Shown here: positions 51,689 through 62,076 of the stretch, piece by piece | How positions within the stretch are numbered: position 1 is the first letter of the stretch | Layout of the letters: each line of letters opens with the position of its first letter | DNA from: Agromyces agglutinans | GTDB lineage: Bacteria; Actinomycetota; Actinomycetes; Actinomycetales; Microbacteriaceae | Direction of reading: 5' to 3' | Assembly (NCBI RefSeq): GCF_009647605.1 | Contig: NZ_WJIF01000004.1 | Span: forward strand, 196,435-260,434 | DNA length: 64,000 nucleotides | The notes under the pieces: model-generated | What the model saw: only the letters and a program-made list of their open reading frames with translations | Databases searched by the model: none | Told to the model about the DNA's origin: nothing | Translations under genes and position numbers: made by a program

Positions 51689-52052
51689 CCGGCGAGATCG
51701 CATCACCCTGACCGGCCTTCGCGTCCACGCCCATCACGGCGTCTTCGACTTCGAGCGCGAGGCCGGCCAGCCGTTCGTCGTCGACCTGACCGCCTGGGTC
51801 GACCTCGCGCCCGCGGCCGCGGGCGACGACCTCGCGCAGACGGTGCACTACGGCGACCTGGCCGAGGCGGTCGTCGCCGCCGTCGAGCGCGATCCGGTCG
51901 ACCTCATCGAGACGGTCGCCGAGCGGGTCGCCGCGGTGGCGCTCGGGTTCGGGCCGGTCATCGAGGTCGAGGTCACGGTGCACAAGCCGGATGCCCCGAT
52001 CGCCGTGCCCTTCGGCGATGTCGCCGTCACCATCGTGCGAGGCCGGCCGTGA
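51681..52052 (+). CDS. folB: Dihydroneopterin aldolase
   Basis: 123 residues from a GTG that overlaps the folP stop; earlier in-frame GTG at 51672 is possible. Landmarks are ITLTGLRVHAHHGVFDFERE and VHYGDLAEAVVAAVE, then the DLIETVAERVA helix and a VTVHKPDAPI C-terminus. It produces 6-hydroxymethyl-dihydropterin. Its stop is coupled to the folK GTG. Confidence 0.93.
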   Translation: MADRRDRITLTGLRVHAHHGVFDFEREAGQPFVVDLTAWVDLAPAAAGDDLAQTVHYGDLAEAVVAAVERDPVDLIETVAERVAAVALGFGPVIEVEVTVHKPDAPIAVPFGDVAVTIVRGRP

Positions 52053-52534
52053 GCCGGGCGATCATCGCGTTCGGTGCGAACCTCGGCGACCGCGAGGCGA
52101 CCATCGCCGCCGCGATCCGCGAGCTCGCCGAGACCGAGGGCGTCGACCTGCTGCAGGTGTCGCCGGTGTACGAGTCGGCGGCGATCAAAGACGCGGGCGT
52201 CGACCACGAGGCGCCCGGGTACCTCAACGGCGTCGTCGCCGTCGAGACCGCGCTCGAGCCGCACGACCTGCTCGACCGCCTGCTCGCCATCGAGGCCGTG
52301 CACGGCCGCGTGCGCACCGAGCACTGGGGCGACCGCACGCTCGACCTCGACCTCATCGACGTCGACGGCTGCCGCATCGACGACGACCGGCTCGTGCTGC
52401 CCCACCCGCGGGCCTGGCAGCGCGCCTTCGTGCTCGCGCCGTGGCTCGACGTCGACCCCGATGCCGTGATCGCCGGCCGCGGCCCCGTCGCGCGCCTGCG
52501 CGCGGAGGCATCCGACGAGGTGACGAGGCGATGA
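52049..52534 (+). CDS. folK: 2-amino-4-hydroxy-6-hydroxymethyldihydropteridine pyrophosphokinase
   Basis: 161 residues from a GTG overlapping the folB stop. AIIAFGANLGDRE, VSPVYESAA, the APGYLNGVVAVET string and HWGDRTLDLDLI-DV (the HPPK signature) are present. It adds pyrophosphate to hydroxymethyl-dihydropterin for FolP. Confidence 0.96.
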   Translation: MSRAIIAFGANLGDREATIAAAIRELAETEGVDLLQVSPVYESAAIKDAGVDHEAPGYLNGVVAVETALEPHDLLDRLLAIEAVHGRVRTEHWGDRTLDLDLIDVDGCRIDDDRLVLPHPRAWQRAFVLAPWLDVDPDAVIAGRGPVARLRAEASDEVTRR

Positions 52535-53004
52535 AGCGCACGCACGCGACGTCGTTGATCGCCGCCGCCGCCATCGGCGCCGTGATCGGATATCTCGGCG
52601 AGCTGCTGCTCGTCACGTCGGGCGCGAACGTCATCGTGCCGCCCCTGTCGCTGCCGATCACGCTCGCGGGCGTCGCGGCGATCGTGCTCATCCTGGCGTG
52701 GCCGATCCGGCGCGCCGTGACCGGCGCGTCGAAGCAGCGGGTCGACCCGTTCCGCGCGATGCGCGTGGCCGTGCTCGCGAAGGCGTCGAGCCTCTCGGGC
52801 GCGCTCATGGTCGGCCTCGGACTCGGCATCGCGCTGTTCCTCGCGACCCGCGCCGTCCTGCCGAACCCGGGTACGCTGTGGCTCGCCCTCGCGACCTCGA
52901 TCGGCGCGGCCGTGCTGCTGGCCGGCGGACTCGTCGCCGAATGGTTCTGCACCCTGCCGCCCGACGACCCCGAGGCCGACGAGAAGGAGCACGCGCATGC
53001 CTGA
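52531..53004 (+). CDS. DUF3180 membrane protein
   Basis: 157 residues with four membrane helices (LIAAAAIGAVIGYLGELLLV; PLSLPITLAGVAAIVLILAW; SLSGALMVGLGLGIALFLA; WLALATSIGAAVLLAGGLVA). The KASSLSGALMVG and AEWFCTLPPDD strings are typical of DUF3180, which almost always follows folK in actinobacteria. Function unknown. ATGA-coupled to folK. Confidence 0.9.
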   Translation: MKRTHATSLIAAAAIGAVIGYLGELLLVTSGANVIVPPLSLPITLAGVAAIVLILAWPIRRAVTGASKQRVDPFRAMRVAVLAKASSLSGALMVGLGLGIALFLATRAVLPNPGTLWLALATSIGAAVLLAGGLVAEWFCTLPPDDPEADEKEHAHA

Positions 53005-53587
53005 GGTCCCGTACGACGAGGCCGAGGTCCCGGTGCCGCCAGAGGCGGTGCCGACCGAGCCGGGGACGCCCGAGGCGGGGACGCCCGAGGCCGCCGCGCC
53101 CGAGGCATCCGCCGGTTCGCACGTCGACGCCGACTGGCGGCGCGTGTCGCCGAAGTACGTCGTCGTCGAGGTCATCGGGTCGATCATCGGCGAGGCGATA
53201 CTCGTGGGCGCGATGCTCGTCGTGCACTTCGTCTTCGGCCAGCAGTGGGCGCTCTGGGTCGCGATCGCCGCCGCCGTCCTCGGCATCGTCTCGATCGCGT
53301 TCGAACCGCGACGCGTGCGCTCCATCGCGTACCGCCTGCGTGAAGACGACCTCGTCTTCCGGCGCGGCATCATGTATCAGCGCCAGGTCGCCGTGCCGTA
53401 CGGGCGCATGCAGCTGGTCGACATCACCCGCGGTCCGCTCGCGCGCGCGATGGGCCTGGCCGACCTCAAGTTCGTGACCGCGGCCGCCGCGACCGCCGTC
53501 ACCGTGCCCGGGCTTCCCGCCGAAGAGGCCGACCGCCTCCGCGACGAGCTCGTCGCCCTCGCCGAGACCCGCCGGGCGGGGCTGTGA
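52997..53587 (+). CDS. PH-domain membrane protein (YdbS-like)
   Basis: 196 residues. An acidic Pro/Glu-rich N-terminus is followed by two helices (GEAILVGAMLVVHFVFG; ALWVAIAAAVLGIVSIAF) and a bacterial PH domain (bPH2) with FRRGIMYQRQVAVPYGRMQLVDI and LKFVTAAAATAVTVPGL. It pairs with the next gene, as YdbS with YdbT in Bacillus, whose loss affects sensitivity to envelope stress and some bacteriocins. Overlaps both neighbours. Confidence 0.9.
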   Translation: MPEVPYDEAEVPVPPEAVPTEPGTPEAGTPEAAAPEASAGSHVDADWRRVSPKYVVVEVIGSIIGEAILVGAMLVVHFVFGQQWALWVAIAAAVLGIVSIAFEPRRVRSIAYRLREDDLVFRRGIMYQRQVAVPYGRMQLVDITRGPLARAMGLADLKFVTAAAATAVTVPGLPAEEADRLRDELVALAETRRAGL

Positions 53588-55290
53588 GCGAGTCCGACCG
53601 CGATCGCGGCGCTGCGGCGCCCGCGGCCGCCCGCCGGGCGACCGATCTCGCCGACGGCGAGTGGCACCGGCTGCACCCCGCGAGTCCGCTGCTGCGAGGC
53701 GGGCTCGCGCTCATCGCGATCATCGGCTTCGTGATCGCGAACCTGCGCGAGCGCCTGGTCGAGATGTTCCTGCCGGTGTTCGCGCCCGACCTGGGCGGCG
53801 AGGTCGACCGGGAGTTCTCCGACTGGCAGGGCGACTGGGCGAACGACCCGATCGGCGGTATCGTGCTGAACGGCCTCGTCGGCTGGGCGCTGCTCGCGGT
53901 CGTGCTCGTGCTCGCCGGCATCGTCGGCGGGTTCTGGCTGTCGTGGCGCATGCACAGCTTCCGCATCACCGGCGAGGCCGTCGAGGTGCGAAGCGGCATC
54001 CTCTTCCGGTCGCACCGCAGCGCCCGTCTCGACCGCATCCAGGGCATCAACGTGCAGCGCCCGCTGTTCGCGCGCCTCTTCGGCGCGGCCAAGCTCGAGC
54101 TCTCGGTCGCCGGGCAGTCGGGTGACGTGCAGCTCTCGTACCTCGGTTCGACGCTGGCCGACAGTCTGCGCGCGGACATCCTGCGCCTCGCGTCGGGCGC
54201 GCGCGCCGCGAAGGCCGCCGGCGTGCGTCCCGACTCGGCGGCGGATGTCGCGGCGATCGCGGATGCCGCGGCGGCGGGCGAACCCGTGGCCGACGGGGTT
54301 CCGGGTCACGCGCTCGACGAGGCATCCGCAGCGGGCAAGGGGCGCGTCTCCGAGCTGGTGGGCCGGCGCGTCGGCGAGTTCATGGCGCCCGAACTCGATC
54401 CCGAGCTCGCGCCACCGGAGTCGGTCGTGCACATCCCGCTCGGGCGCGTGATCGGCTCGACGCTGCTCGGCGGCGCGATGATCTGGACGGTCATCCTCGT
54501 CGGCGTGCTGGCCGCCGGCATCTTCACCCAGCAGTGGTGGGTGCTGTTCAGCTTCGTCCCCGCGCTGATCGGCCTCGTCAGCTACGCCTGGTCGCGCATC
54601 ACGAAGTCGCTGCGGTACTCCATCGCGGGCACGCCCGACGGCGTGCGCATCGGCCACGGCCTGCTCTCGACGGGCAACCAGACCATCCCGCCGGGGCGCG
54701 TGCACGCGATCGAGGCGACCCAGTGGCTGCTGTGGCGCCCGTTCGGCTGGTGGACCGTGCGGGTCAACGTCGCCGGCCAGTCGATCTCGGCGGGCAGCGA
54801 CGCGGCGCAGCGCACGCTCGTGCTGCCGGTCGGCACCGCCGACGACGTGCGCCGCGTGCTCGACCTCCTCGTGCCCGGCAGCGCGATCGCTCTCGCCGAC
54901 GTCATCGGCGCGGGCCTGACCGGCCGCGGCACCGACGGCGGATTCCGCCCCGCGCCGCGACGTTCGGCGTGGCTGCATCCCCTCTCGTGGCGGCGCATCG
55001 GCTGGATCGAGCAGGACGGCATCGCCGCCATCCGTCGCGGCGTGCTGCTGCGAGGGCTCGTGGTCGTGCCGCTCGCGCGCCTGCAGTCGGTCGCGATCCA
55101 GCGCGGGCCGGTGCGCCGGATGCTCCGCCTCGCGTCGCTGCGGCTGCACACCGTGACCGGCCCCGTGACCGCCACGCTCCCGGCCGTCGACGCCATCGAC
55201 GCCGAGCAGGCCTTCGAGTCGGTGGCGCGCGAGGCCGTCGAGCGCGCGGCGCTCGACACGAGCGATCACTGGGGGGCGGCGCATGCCTGA
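53584..55290 (+). CDS. PH-domain membrane protein with tandem bPH2 repeats (YdbT-like)
   Basis: 568 residues, about four to six helices. Three bPH2-type blocks are visible: VRSGILFRSHRSARLDRIQG, IGHGLLSTGNQTIPPGRVHA and IRRGVLLRGLVVVPLARLQS. A long insertion between the first and second blocks (about 200-280) is Ala/Asp-rich and not conserved in the family. The exact membrane role is unknown. The first codon overlaps the upstream stop. Confidence 0.9.
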   Translation: MSESDRDRGAAAPAAARRATDLADGEWHRLHPASPLLRGGLALIAIIGFVIANLRERLVEMFLPVFAPDLGGEVDREFSDWQGDWANDPIGGIVLNGLVGWALLAVVLVLAGIVGGFWLSWRMHSFRITGEAVEVRSGILFRSHRSARLDRIQGINVQRPLFARLFGAAKLELSVAGQSGDVQLSYLGSTLADSLRADILRLASGARAAKAAGVRPDSAADVAAIADAAAAGEPVADGVPGHALDEASAAGKGRVSELVGRRVGEFMAPELDPELAPPESVVHIPLGRVIGSTLLGGAMIWTVILVGVLAAGIFTQQWWVLFSFVPALIGLVSYAWSRITKSLRYSIAGTPDGVRIGHGLLSTGNQTIPPGRVHAIEATQWLLWRPFGWWTVRVNVAGQSISAGSDAAQRTLVLPVGTADDVRRVLDLLVPGSAIALADVIGAGLTGRGTDGGFRPAPRRSAWLHPLSWRRIGWIEQDGIAAIRRGVLLRGLVVVPLARLQSVAIQRGPVRRMLRLASLRLHTVTGPVTATLPAVDAIDAEQAFESVAREAVERAALDTSDHWGAAHA

Positions 55291-56050
55291 CCGGCCCGAC
55301 CAGCGCGCCGGCCGTCTCGGCGTCGGGGTCATCGGCGCCGGACGCGTCGGCGCCGTGCTCGCCTCCGCCCTCGGCGGCGCCGGGCACGCGCTGACCGGTG
55401 TGGCCGCCGTGTCGGAGGCGAGCCGGAGCCGCGCCGACGTCATGCTGCCCAACGTGCCCGTGCTGACCGTGCCCGAGATCGTCGAGCGCAGCGAGCTCGT
55501 GCTCCTCGCGGTGCCCGCCGACGAACTCGAGGCGCTCGTGGCCGGCCTCGCGACGGCGGGCGTGTGGCAACCCGGACAGCTGGTCCTGCACACGGCCGCG
55601 CGGTACGGCACGGGCGTGCTCGAGCCCGCGCTCCGCGCGGGAGGCATCCCGCTCGCGGTGCACCCGGTGATGAGCTTCACGGGCACCTCGATCGACCTGG
55701 CACGGCTCGCCGGAACCTGGTTCGCCGTGACCGCTCCGGCGCCCGTGCTGCCGATCGCGCAGGCGCTCGTCGTCGAGATGGGCGGCGAGCCGTTCGTCGT
55801 CGCCGAAGCCGACCGCACCGCGTACGCGGAGGCCATCGACACCGCCGTGTCGTTCTCGACCGCGATCGTCGACCAGGCCAGCGACCAGCTCGACGGCATC
55901 GGCGTCGCGCGGCCAGGCGCCGTGCTCGCCCCGCTCGTGCGCAGCGCCGTCGAGAACGCGCTCGCGCGCCACGACGCCGGGCCCGGCCTCGACGGCACGG
56001 GTACGATCGACGGGGCCGGAATCGTCGGGCCGCCAGGAGGTGCCGTGTGA
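55283..56050 (+). CDS. Rossmann-fold DUF2520 protein
   Basis: 255 residues. LGVGVIGAGRVGAVLASAL is a GxGxxG NAD(P)-binding motif. The C-terminal DUF2520 domain contains LHTAARYGTGVLEPA, AVHPVMSFTG and FVVAEADRTAYAEAI. It resembles ketopantoate reductase/6-phosphogluconate dehydrogenase folds. The gene usually precedes panC, so a role in pantothenate synthesis (ketopantoate reduction) is often suggested but is not proved. It is GTGA-coupled to panC. Confidence 0.88.
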   Translation: MPDRPDQRAGRLGVGVIGAGRVGAVLASALGGAGHALTGVAAVSEASRSRADVMLPNVPVLTVPEIVERSELVLLAVPADELEALVAGLATAGVWQPGQLVLHTAARYGTGVLEPALRAGGIPLAVHPVMSFTGTSIDLARLAGTWFAVTAPAPVLPIAQALVVEMGGEPFVVAEADRTAYAEAIDTAVSFSTAIVDQASDQLDGIGVARPGAVLAPLVRSAVENALARHDAGPGLDGTGTIDGAGIVGPPGGAV

Positions 56051-56913
56051 CCGCAGCCGTTCCGCGCACCCGCGTCGCCGGCACCATCGCCGAACTCCGC
56101 GCGGTCGTCGACGAGCGGCGCGCCGGCGGGGCATCCGTCGCCCTCGTGCCGACGATGGGCGCACTGCACGAGGGCCACCTCGCGCTCGTCGCGCGCGCGA
56201 GGGAGCTCGCCGACGTCGTCATCGTCTCGATCTTCGTGAACCCGCTGCAGTTCGGCCCCGGCGAAGATCTCGACCGCTACCCGCGCACGCTCGACGCTGA
56301 CCTCGCGGCGCTCGACGGCCTCGGCGTCGCGGCGGTGTTCGCCCCGACCGTCGCCGAGATGTATCCCGGCGGCGCGGCCTCGACCCGCGTCGTCGCGGGC
56401 GAGGTCGGCTCGCTCTACGAGGGCGCATCGCGTCCCGGGCACTTCGACGGCATGCTGACGGTCGTCGCGAAACTCTTCCACATCGTGCGCCCCGACGTCG
56501 CGTGCTTCGGGCAGAAGGACGCGCAGCAGGTGTTCCTCGTGAACCGCATGGTGCGCGACCTCGACTTCCCGCTCGCGATCGAGGTCGTGCCGACCGTTCG
56601 CGAGGCCGACGGGCTCGCGCTCTCGAGCCGCAACCGGTTCCTCTCGGCCGACGACCGACGCGCAGCGCTCGCGCTCTCCGAGGCGCTCCGAGCCGCGGAG
56701 GCCGCCGGCCCGCAGGGCGTCGAAGAGGTGCTCGCCGAGGCCGACGCCGCCTTCGGCGCGCACGAGGCCGTGCAGCCCGACTACCTCGTGGTGGTCGACC
56801 CGGCGACGTTCCTGCCGGTCGAGCCCGGTGCGACTGGCGAGGCGGTCGTGCTGGTCGCGGCCCGCGTCGGCAGTACGCGGTTGATCGACAACGCGCGCAT
56901 TCGGCTGGGGTGA
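56047..56913 (+). CDS. panC: Pantoate--beta-alanine ligase
   Basis: 288 residues from the GTG overlapping the upstream stop. LVPTMGALHEGHLALV contains the HxGH ATP site; VSIFVNPLQFGPGEDLDRYP, PDVACFGQKDAQQ and GLALSSRNRFL are diagnostic. It makes pantothenate from pantoate and beta-alanine with ATP, for coenzyme A. It ends the ftsH-fol-panC operon. Confidence 0.97.
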   Translation: MTAAVPRTRVAGTIAELRAVVDERRAGGASVALVPTMGALHEGHLALVARARELADVVIVSIFVNPLQFGPGEDLDRYPRTLDADLAALDGLGVAAVFAPTVAEMYPGGAASTRVVAGEVGSLYEGASRPGHFDGMLTVVAKLFHIVRPDVACFGQKDAQQVFLVNRMVRDLDFPLAIEVVPTVREADGLALSSRNRFLSADDRRAALALSEALRAAEAAGPQGVEEVLAEADAAFGAHEAVQPDYLVVVDPATFLPVEPGATGEAVVLVAARVGSTRLIDNARIRLG

Positions 56914-56986
56914 CCGCGTCGACCGGCGGCGACGACGGGCGCAAGTAGGCTGGTCCCTGCACGTTTCCGCGCGACGAGAGAGAACG

Positions 56987-58499
<1,513 letters not shown>

Positions 58500-58501
<2 letters not shown>

Positions 58502-58549
58502 CCGGATGCCTCGAATCGACCGGATGCCTCGACTGAACGGATTGCTCGC
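58500..58549. repeat. Short tandem repeat after lysS
   Basis: GACCGGATGCCTCGA occurs exactly at 58500-58514 and 58518-58532, with a degenerate third copy at 58535-58549. It fills the whole gap between the lysS stop and the next small gene. Confidence 0.6.
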
Positions 58550-58699
58550 ATGAACGACTACCTGCCGAAGAAGGAACTCGAACCCGAACGCGACCCGCGC
58601 AAGCCCTCGCCCACGCGTCTCGCGATCTGGATCATCGTCGGCGCGATCGGCCTGTACCTGCTCGGGTCGGGCATCTGGGGCATCGTCACCGCCGGCTGA
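58550..58699 (+). CDS. 49-residue single-helix membrane protein
   Basis: The protein starts MNDYLPKKELEPERDPRKPS and has one helix, RLAIWIIVGAIGLYLLGSGIWGIV, near the C-terminus. A charged proline-containing start and one membrane anchor are common in tiny actinobacterial envelope proteins. No strong ribosome site. The coding frame fits the local GC pattern. Confidence 0.55.
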   Translation: MNDYLPKKELEPERDPRKPSPTRLAIWIIVGAIGLYLLGSGIWGIVTAG

Positions 58700-58759
58700 G
58701 CGGGTCGCGGCCCGGCCACGGGCGGATTCGGAGATTCACCGGCGTATCCTTGGGGGACT

Positions 58760-58936
58760 ATGGACGACTTCTGGGCGAACGCGATCTGGTCGCTGGCGCC
58801 GACCGTGCTCATCGGCCTGCTCTTCTGGTTCATCATGCGCGCGATCATGCGCGCCGACCGCACCGAGCGCGACGTCTACGCGAAGATCGAGGCCGAGGAG
58901 CGCGCGAAGCTCGGTCGCGAGCGCCCGGTCGGCTGA
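58760..58936 (+). CDS. 58-residue membrane protein preceding cardiolipin synthase
   Basis: One helix (IWSLAPTVLIGLLFWFIMRAIMR) and a charged helical tail (RADRTERDVYAKIEAEERAK). A TATCCT -10 box ends 9 bases before the ATG and GGGGGA overlaps the gap. It ends 6 bp before the cardiolipin-synthase-like gene, so it is probably a co-expressed accessory membrane peptide. Function unknown. Confidence 0.7.
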   Translation: MDDFWANAIWSLAPTVLIGLLFWFIMRAIMRADRTERDVYAKIEAEERAKLGRERPVG

Positions 58937-58942
58937 CCGGGC

Positions 58943-60415
58943 ATGGGGGATTCCGGCGCGCCGTGGGGACTGATCCTCGCGGCTGCGCTGCTGCTGATCG
59001 ACCTCGCCATCCGCATCGTCGCGATCATCGTCGTGCCGCGCAACCGTCGGCCGACCGCCGCGATGGCGTGGCTGCTCGCGATCTTCTTCATCCCCTTCGT
59101 CGGGGTGCTGTTCTACCTCCTGATCGGCAACCCGAAGCTGCCCAAGCGGCGGCGTGAGAAGCAGGCCGAGGTCGACCGGTTCATCCGCGAGTCCACGCAC
59201 GGCACCGAGCGCGTCAGCGACAGCGCCGCATGGCCGAGCTGGTTCGAGGGCATCGTGCGGCTGAACCGCAACCTCGGCGCGATGCCGCTCATCGGCTCGA
59301 ACAGTGCCCGGCTCATCGGCAGTTACCAGGGCTCGCTCGACGCGATGACGGCCGCGATCCGCTCGGCCGAGCGGTACGTGCACGTCGAGTTCTATATCCT
59401 CGCCCTCGACCGAACGACCGAGCCGTTCTTCGACGCGCTCGGCGACGCGGTGACGCGCGGCGTCGAGGTGCGGGTGCTGCTCGACCACGTGGCATCCGTT
59501 CGCGCGAAGGGGTACCGGCGCACGATCAGGCGGCTGAAGGCCATGGGCGTCGACTGGCAGCTGATGCTGCCGGTGCAGCCGTGGAAGGGCCGGTACCAGC
59601 GACCCGACCTGCGCAACCACCGCAAGATCCTCGTGGTCGACGGCGCCGTCGGATTCCTCGGCTCGCAGAACATCATCGACCGCAGCTACAACAAGCGCAG
59701 CAACCTCCGCCGCGGGCTGATGTGGAAGGAACTCGTGGCGCGGCTCGAGGGCCCGATCGTCACGGGCCTCGACGCGATCTTCGCGACCGACTGGTACCTC
59801 GAGACCGGTGACGCGCTCACGCGCGACGAGATCGTCGGGTTCGACCAGCCCGGCGAGGCGCAGAACCTCGACTGCCAGGTCGTGCCGAGCGGCCCCGGGT
59901 TCACGAACGAGAACAACCTGAAGCTGTTCCTCGCGCTGCTGTACGCGGCGAAGGAGCGCATCATCATCACGTCGCCGTACTTCGTGCCCGACGAGGCGAT
60001 GCTTCGCGCGATCAGCGGCGCGACGCAGCGGGGCATCCACGTCGAGCTCTTCGTCTCGGAGATCGGCGACCAGGCGCTCGTGTACCACGCGCAGCGCTCC
60101 TACTACGAGGCGCTGCTGCGCGCGGGCGTGCGCATCTTCATGTATCAGGCGCCGTACATCCTGCACGCGAAGCACTTCACGATCGACGACGACGTCGCGG
60201 TGATCGGCTCGAGCAACATGGACATCCGCTCGTTCGAGCTGAACATGGAAGTGTCCCTGCTGGTGCGCGGGGCCTCGTTCGTGCGCGAGATGCGCGAGGT
60301 CGAGGCCGAGTACCGTCGCGACAGCCGCGAACTGGTGCTCCACGAGTGGATGAACCAGCCCCTGCGCTCGACCGTGCTCGACAACCTCGCACGGCTGACG
60401 AGCGCGCTGCAGTAG
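58943..60415 (+). CDS. cls: Cardiolipin synthase-like phospholipase D protein
   Basis: 490 residues. Two N-terminal helices with the PLDc_N pattern (PTAAMAWLLAIFFIPFVGVL and YLLIGNPKLPKRR) anchor it. Two HKD-type catalytic motifs follow: NHRKILVVDGAVGFLGSQN and HAKHFTIDDDVAVIGSSNMD. The enzyme family condenses phosphatidylglycerol molecules to cardiolipin at the membrane. The C-terminal LHEWMNQPLRSTVLDNLARL is also typical. Confidence 0.93.
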   Translation: MGDSGAPWGLILAAALLLIDLAIRIVAIIVVPRNRRPTAAMAWLLAIFFIPFVGVLFYLLIGNPKLPKRRREKQAEVDRFIRESTHGTERVSDSAAWPSWFEGIVRLNRNLGAMPLIGSNSARLIGSYQGSLDAMTAAIRSAERYVHVEFYILALDRTTEPFFDALGDAVTRGVEVRVLLDHVASVRAKGYRRTIRRLKAMGVDWQLMLPVQPWKGRYQRPDLRNHRKILVVDGAVGFLGSQNIIDRSYNKRSNLRRGLMWKELVARLEGPIVTGLDAIFATDWYLETGDALTRDEIVGFDQPGEAQNLDCQVVPSGPGFTNENNLKLFLALLYAAKERIIITSPYFVPDEAMLRAISGATQRGIHVELFVSEIGDQALVYHAQRSYYEALLRAGVRIFMYQAPYILHAKHFTIDDDVAVIGSSNMDIRSFELNMEVSLLVRGASFVREMREVEAEYRRDSRELVLHEWMNQPLRSTVLDNLARLTSALQ

Positions 60416-60473
60416 TCGAGGCGGTCCCGGCATCGGTTCGCGCCCTCGCGATCGTCGGCTCGCGCCGTCGCCG

Positions 60474-62054
60474 TCAGGACTGAGTCGAAGCCGCCACGAC
60501 GGCCAGATGCAGGCCGCCGTGGCGCTCGCTGCGTTCGGCGGGCCCGGCGCATCCGGCCGGCCGCTGGGGAAGTTCGGCGCAGTCGGCGGCGGCGAGCGGG
60601 ATCCCCGACGTGACGATCCAGGCCGTGCCGGTCGGTCGCGTGTCGGGTGTCGCGTCGAGGGAGCCGTCGACACGAACCGTCCGCAGCGGCTCGGTCGACA
60701 CCACGACCCGCACCTCGACGGCCGGCTGGGAACCGCCCGGCAGGCGCGCGGCGACGTCGCGGGCGAAGCGACGGTCGTCGGTGAATCGCGCGAGCCCCGC
60801 GGCCAGGCCGGTCTCGTGGTGGCGCTGCGCGACGATGAGCAGGTCGCCCGGCTCAGCTGAGCGGGTCAGCGACTCGGCGACGCCCGCGAAGTCGTCCTGC
60901 CTGGCCTCGCGCGGGTCCGCCGCCGCGCTCAGGCCCACCGCCGCGATCAGGCCGACCGTCGCCGCGACGGCGGCGAACGCGGGTGCGGCGAACGCGGGTG
61001 CGGCGGACGCGCGTGCGGCGACGGGCCGCACGCTCGCGCGTCGACGGCCGATCGCGCCGACGATGCGGTGCAGCGACCCCGCGAGCAGCAGCGCGAGTCC
61101 CACGGCCGACGGTGCGATGTAGGCGGTCCGCAGTGACGGCGACCCGAGCGCGCTGACCGCGAGGAGCACCGCCCACGGTCCGAGCGTGGCGACGAACGCG
61201 CCCATCCACCGCGATCGGTCGGCGAGCCGGGCGGCATCGGTGTCACCGTCGGCAGGGCGGCCCAGGACGTGCAGCACCCCCGCCGCTGCCACGAGCCCCG
61301 CGACGACGACCCAGGCGGCGAGGTCGAGCGCGTCGGGCGCGAGGCGGTCGGGCGAGCTCACGAGGTTGGCGAGCACGGCGAGCGCGGTGGGCGGGTCGGG
61401 TGCGGTCATCCAGTCGATCTGCCGGCGCTGGGATGCCGCCGCGACCGCGAAGGGCGCCAGCACGACCGCCGCGGCGCCCCCCGCCGCGAGCGCGCCGCGC
61501 ACGGCGCGGGGCCCGCGCCCGAAGGCCGGAACGAGCAGCAGCGGCACCGCCGCGAGCAGCGAGAACAGGTGCATGGCTCCCGCTCCGACGAGCAGCGCGG
61601 CGACGAGCGCCCACTGCCGAGTCGAGCCCGCGCGGTCGGCCGCGAGGGCGGCCAGGGCCACGAACGCGATCGCGAGCGCGTACGGCCGTGCGGTCGAGGC
61701 GAGCTCGACGACCAGCGGGTTCGATGCCGCGGCGAAGCCCGCGACGAGCGCGGCGCCGGCGCCCCACCAGCGGCGGGCGAGCCAGGTGATGGCCCCGATC
61801 GCCACGGCGGCCGCAGCGATCGACGGGATGCGCAGGCCGAGGTCGCCCGGCACCATCCGCGACGCCGTGTGCGCCACGACGTAGTACGGCGCCAGCACGA
61901 GGTCGACGTGCGAGACCGCGCGCCACAGGGCGTCGAGGTCGAGCGCGGCGAACGCCTGCGTCGCGAGCTCGTCGCGCGAAGGACCGAGCCTGGCGGCACG
62001 CACCGTGGCGAGCAGCGCGAGCAGGAGGGCCGGCGCGATCGGGATCGAGCGCAT
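60474..62054 (-). CDS. GT-C-type membrane glycosyltransferase-like protein
   Basis: 526 residues with about ten to eleven helices. GPSRDELATQ near residue 25 provides the acidic pair expected in the first outside loop of GT-C enzymes, followed by a YYVVAHTASRMVPGD loop, as in GT39/GT83-like mannosyltransferases that use polyprenyl-phosphate sugars. A soluble C-terminal part (from about 390) lacks helices. A 15-bp tandem repeat (60970-61014) encodes repeated APAFA. Acceptor unknown. Confidence 0.78.
   Translation of the reverse strand: MRSIPIAPALLLALLATVRAARLGPSRDELATQAFAALDLDALWRAVSHVDLVLAPYYVVAHTASRMVPGDLGLRIPSIAAAAVAIGAITWLARRWWGAGAALVAGFAAASNPLVVELASTARPYALAIAFVALAALAADRAGSTRQWALVAALLVGAGAMHLFSLLAAVPLLLVPAFGRGPRAVRGALAAGGAAAVVLAPFAVAAASQRRQIDWMTAPDPPTALAVLANLVSSPDRLAPDALDLAAWVVVAGLVAAAGVLHVLGRPADGDTDAARLADRSRWMGAFVATLGPWAVLLAVSALGSPSLRTAYIAPSAVGLALLLAGSLHRIVGAIGRRRASVRPVAARASAAPAFAAPAFAAVAATVGLIAAVGLSAAADPREARQDDFAGVAESLTRSAEPGDLLIVAQRHHETGLAAGLARFTDDRRFARDVAARLPGGSQPAVEVRVVVSTEPLRTVRVDGSLDATPDTRPTGTAWIVTSGIPLAAADCAELPQRPAGCAGPAERSERHGGLHLAVVAASTQS
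60970..61014. repeat. Three copies of a 15-bp repeat in the GT-C-like gene
   Basis: GCGGCGAACGCGGGT twice and a third copy with three changes, encoding Ala/Pro/Phe repeats between two membrane segments. It is in frame and may vary in copy number without breaking the gene. Confidence 0.65.
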
Positions 62055-62076
62055 GCGGTCGCTCCGGCCCTTCGGC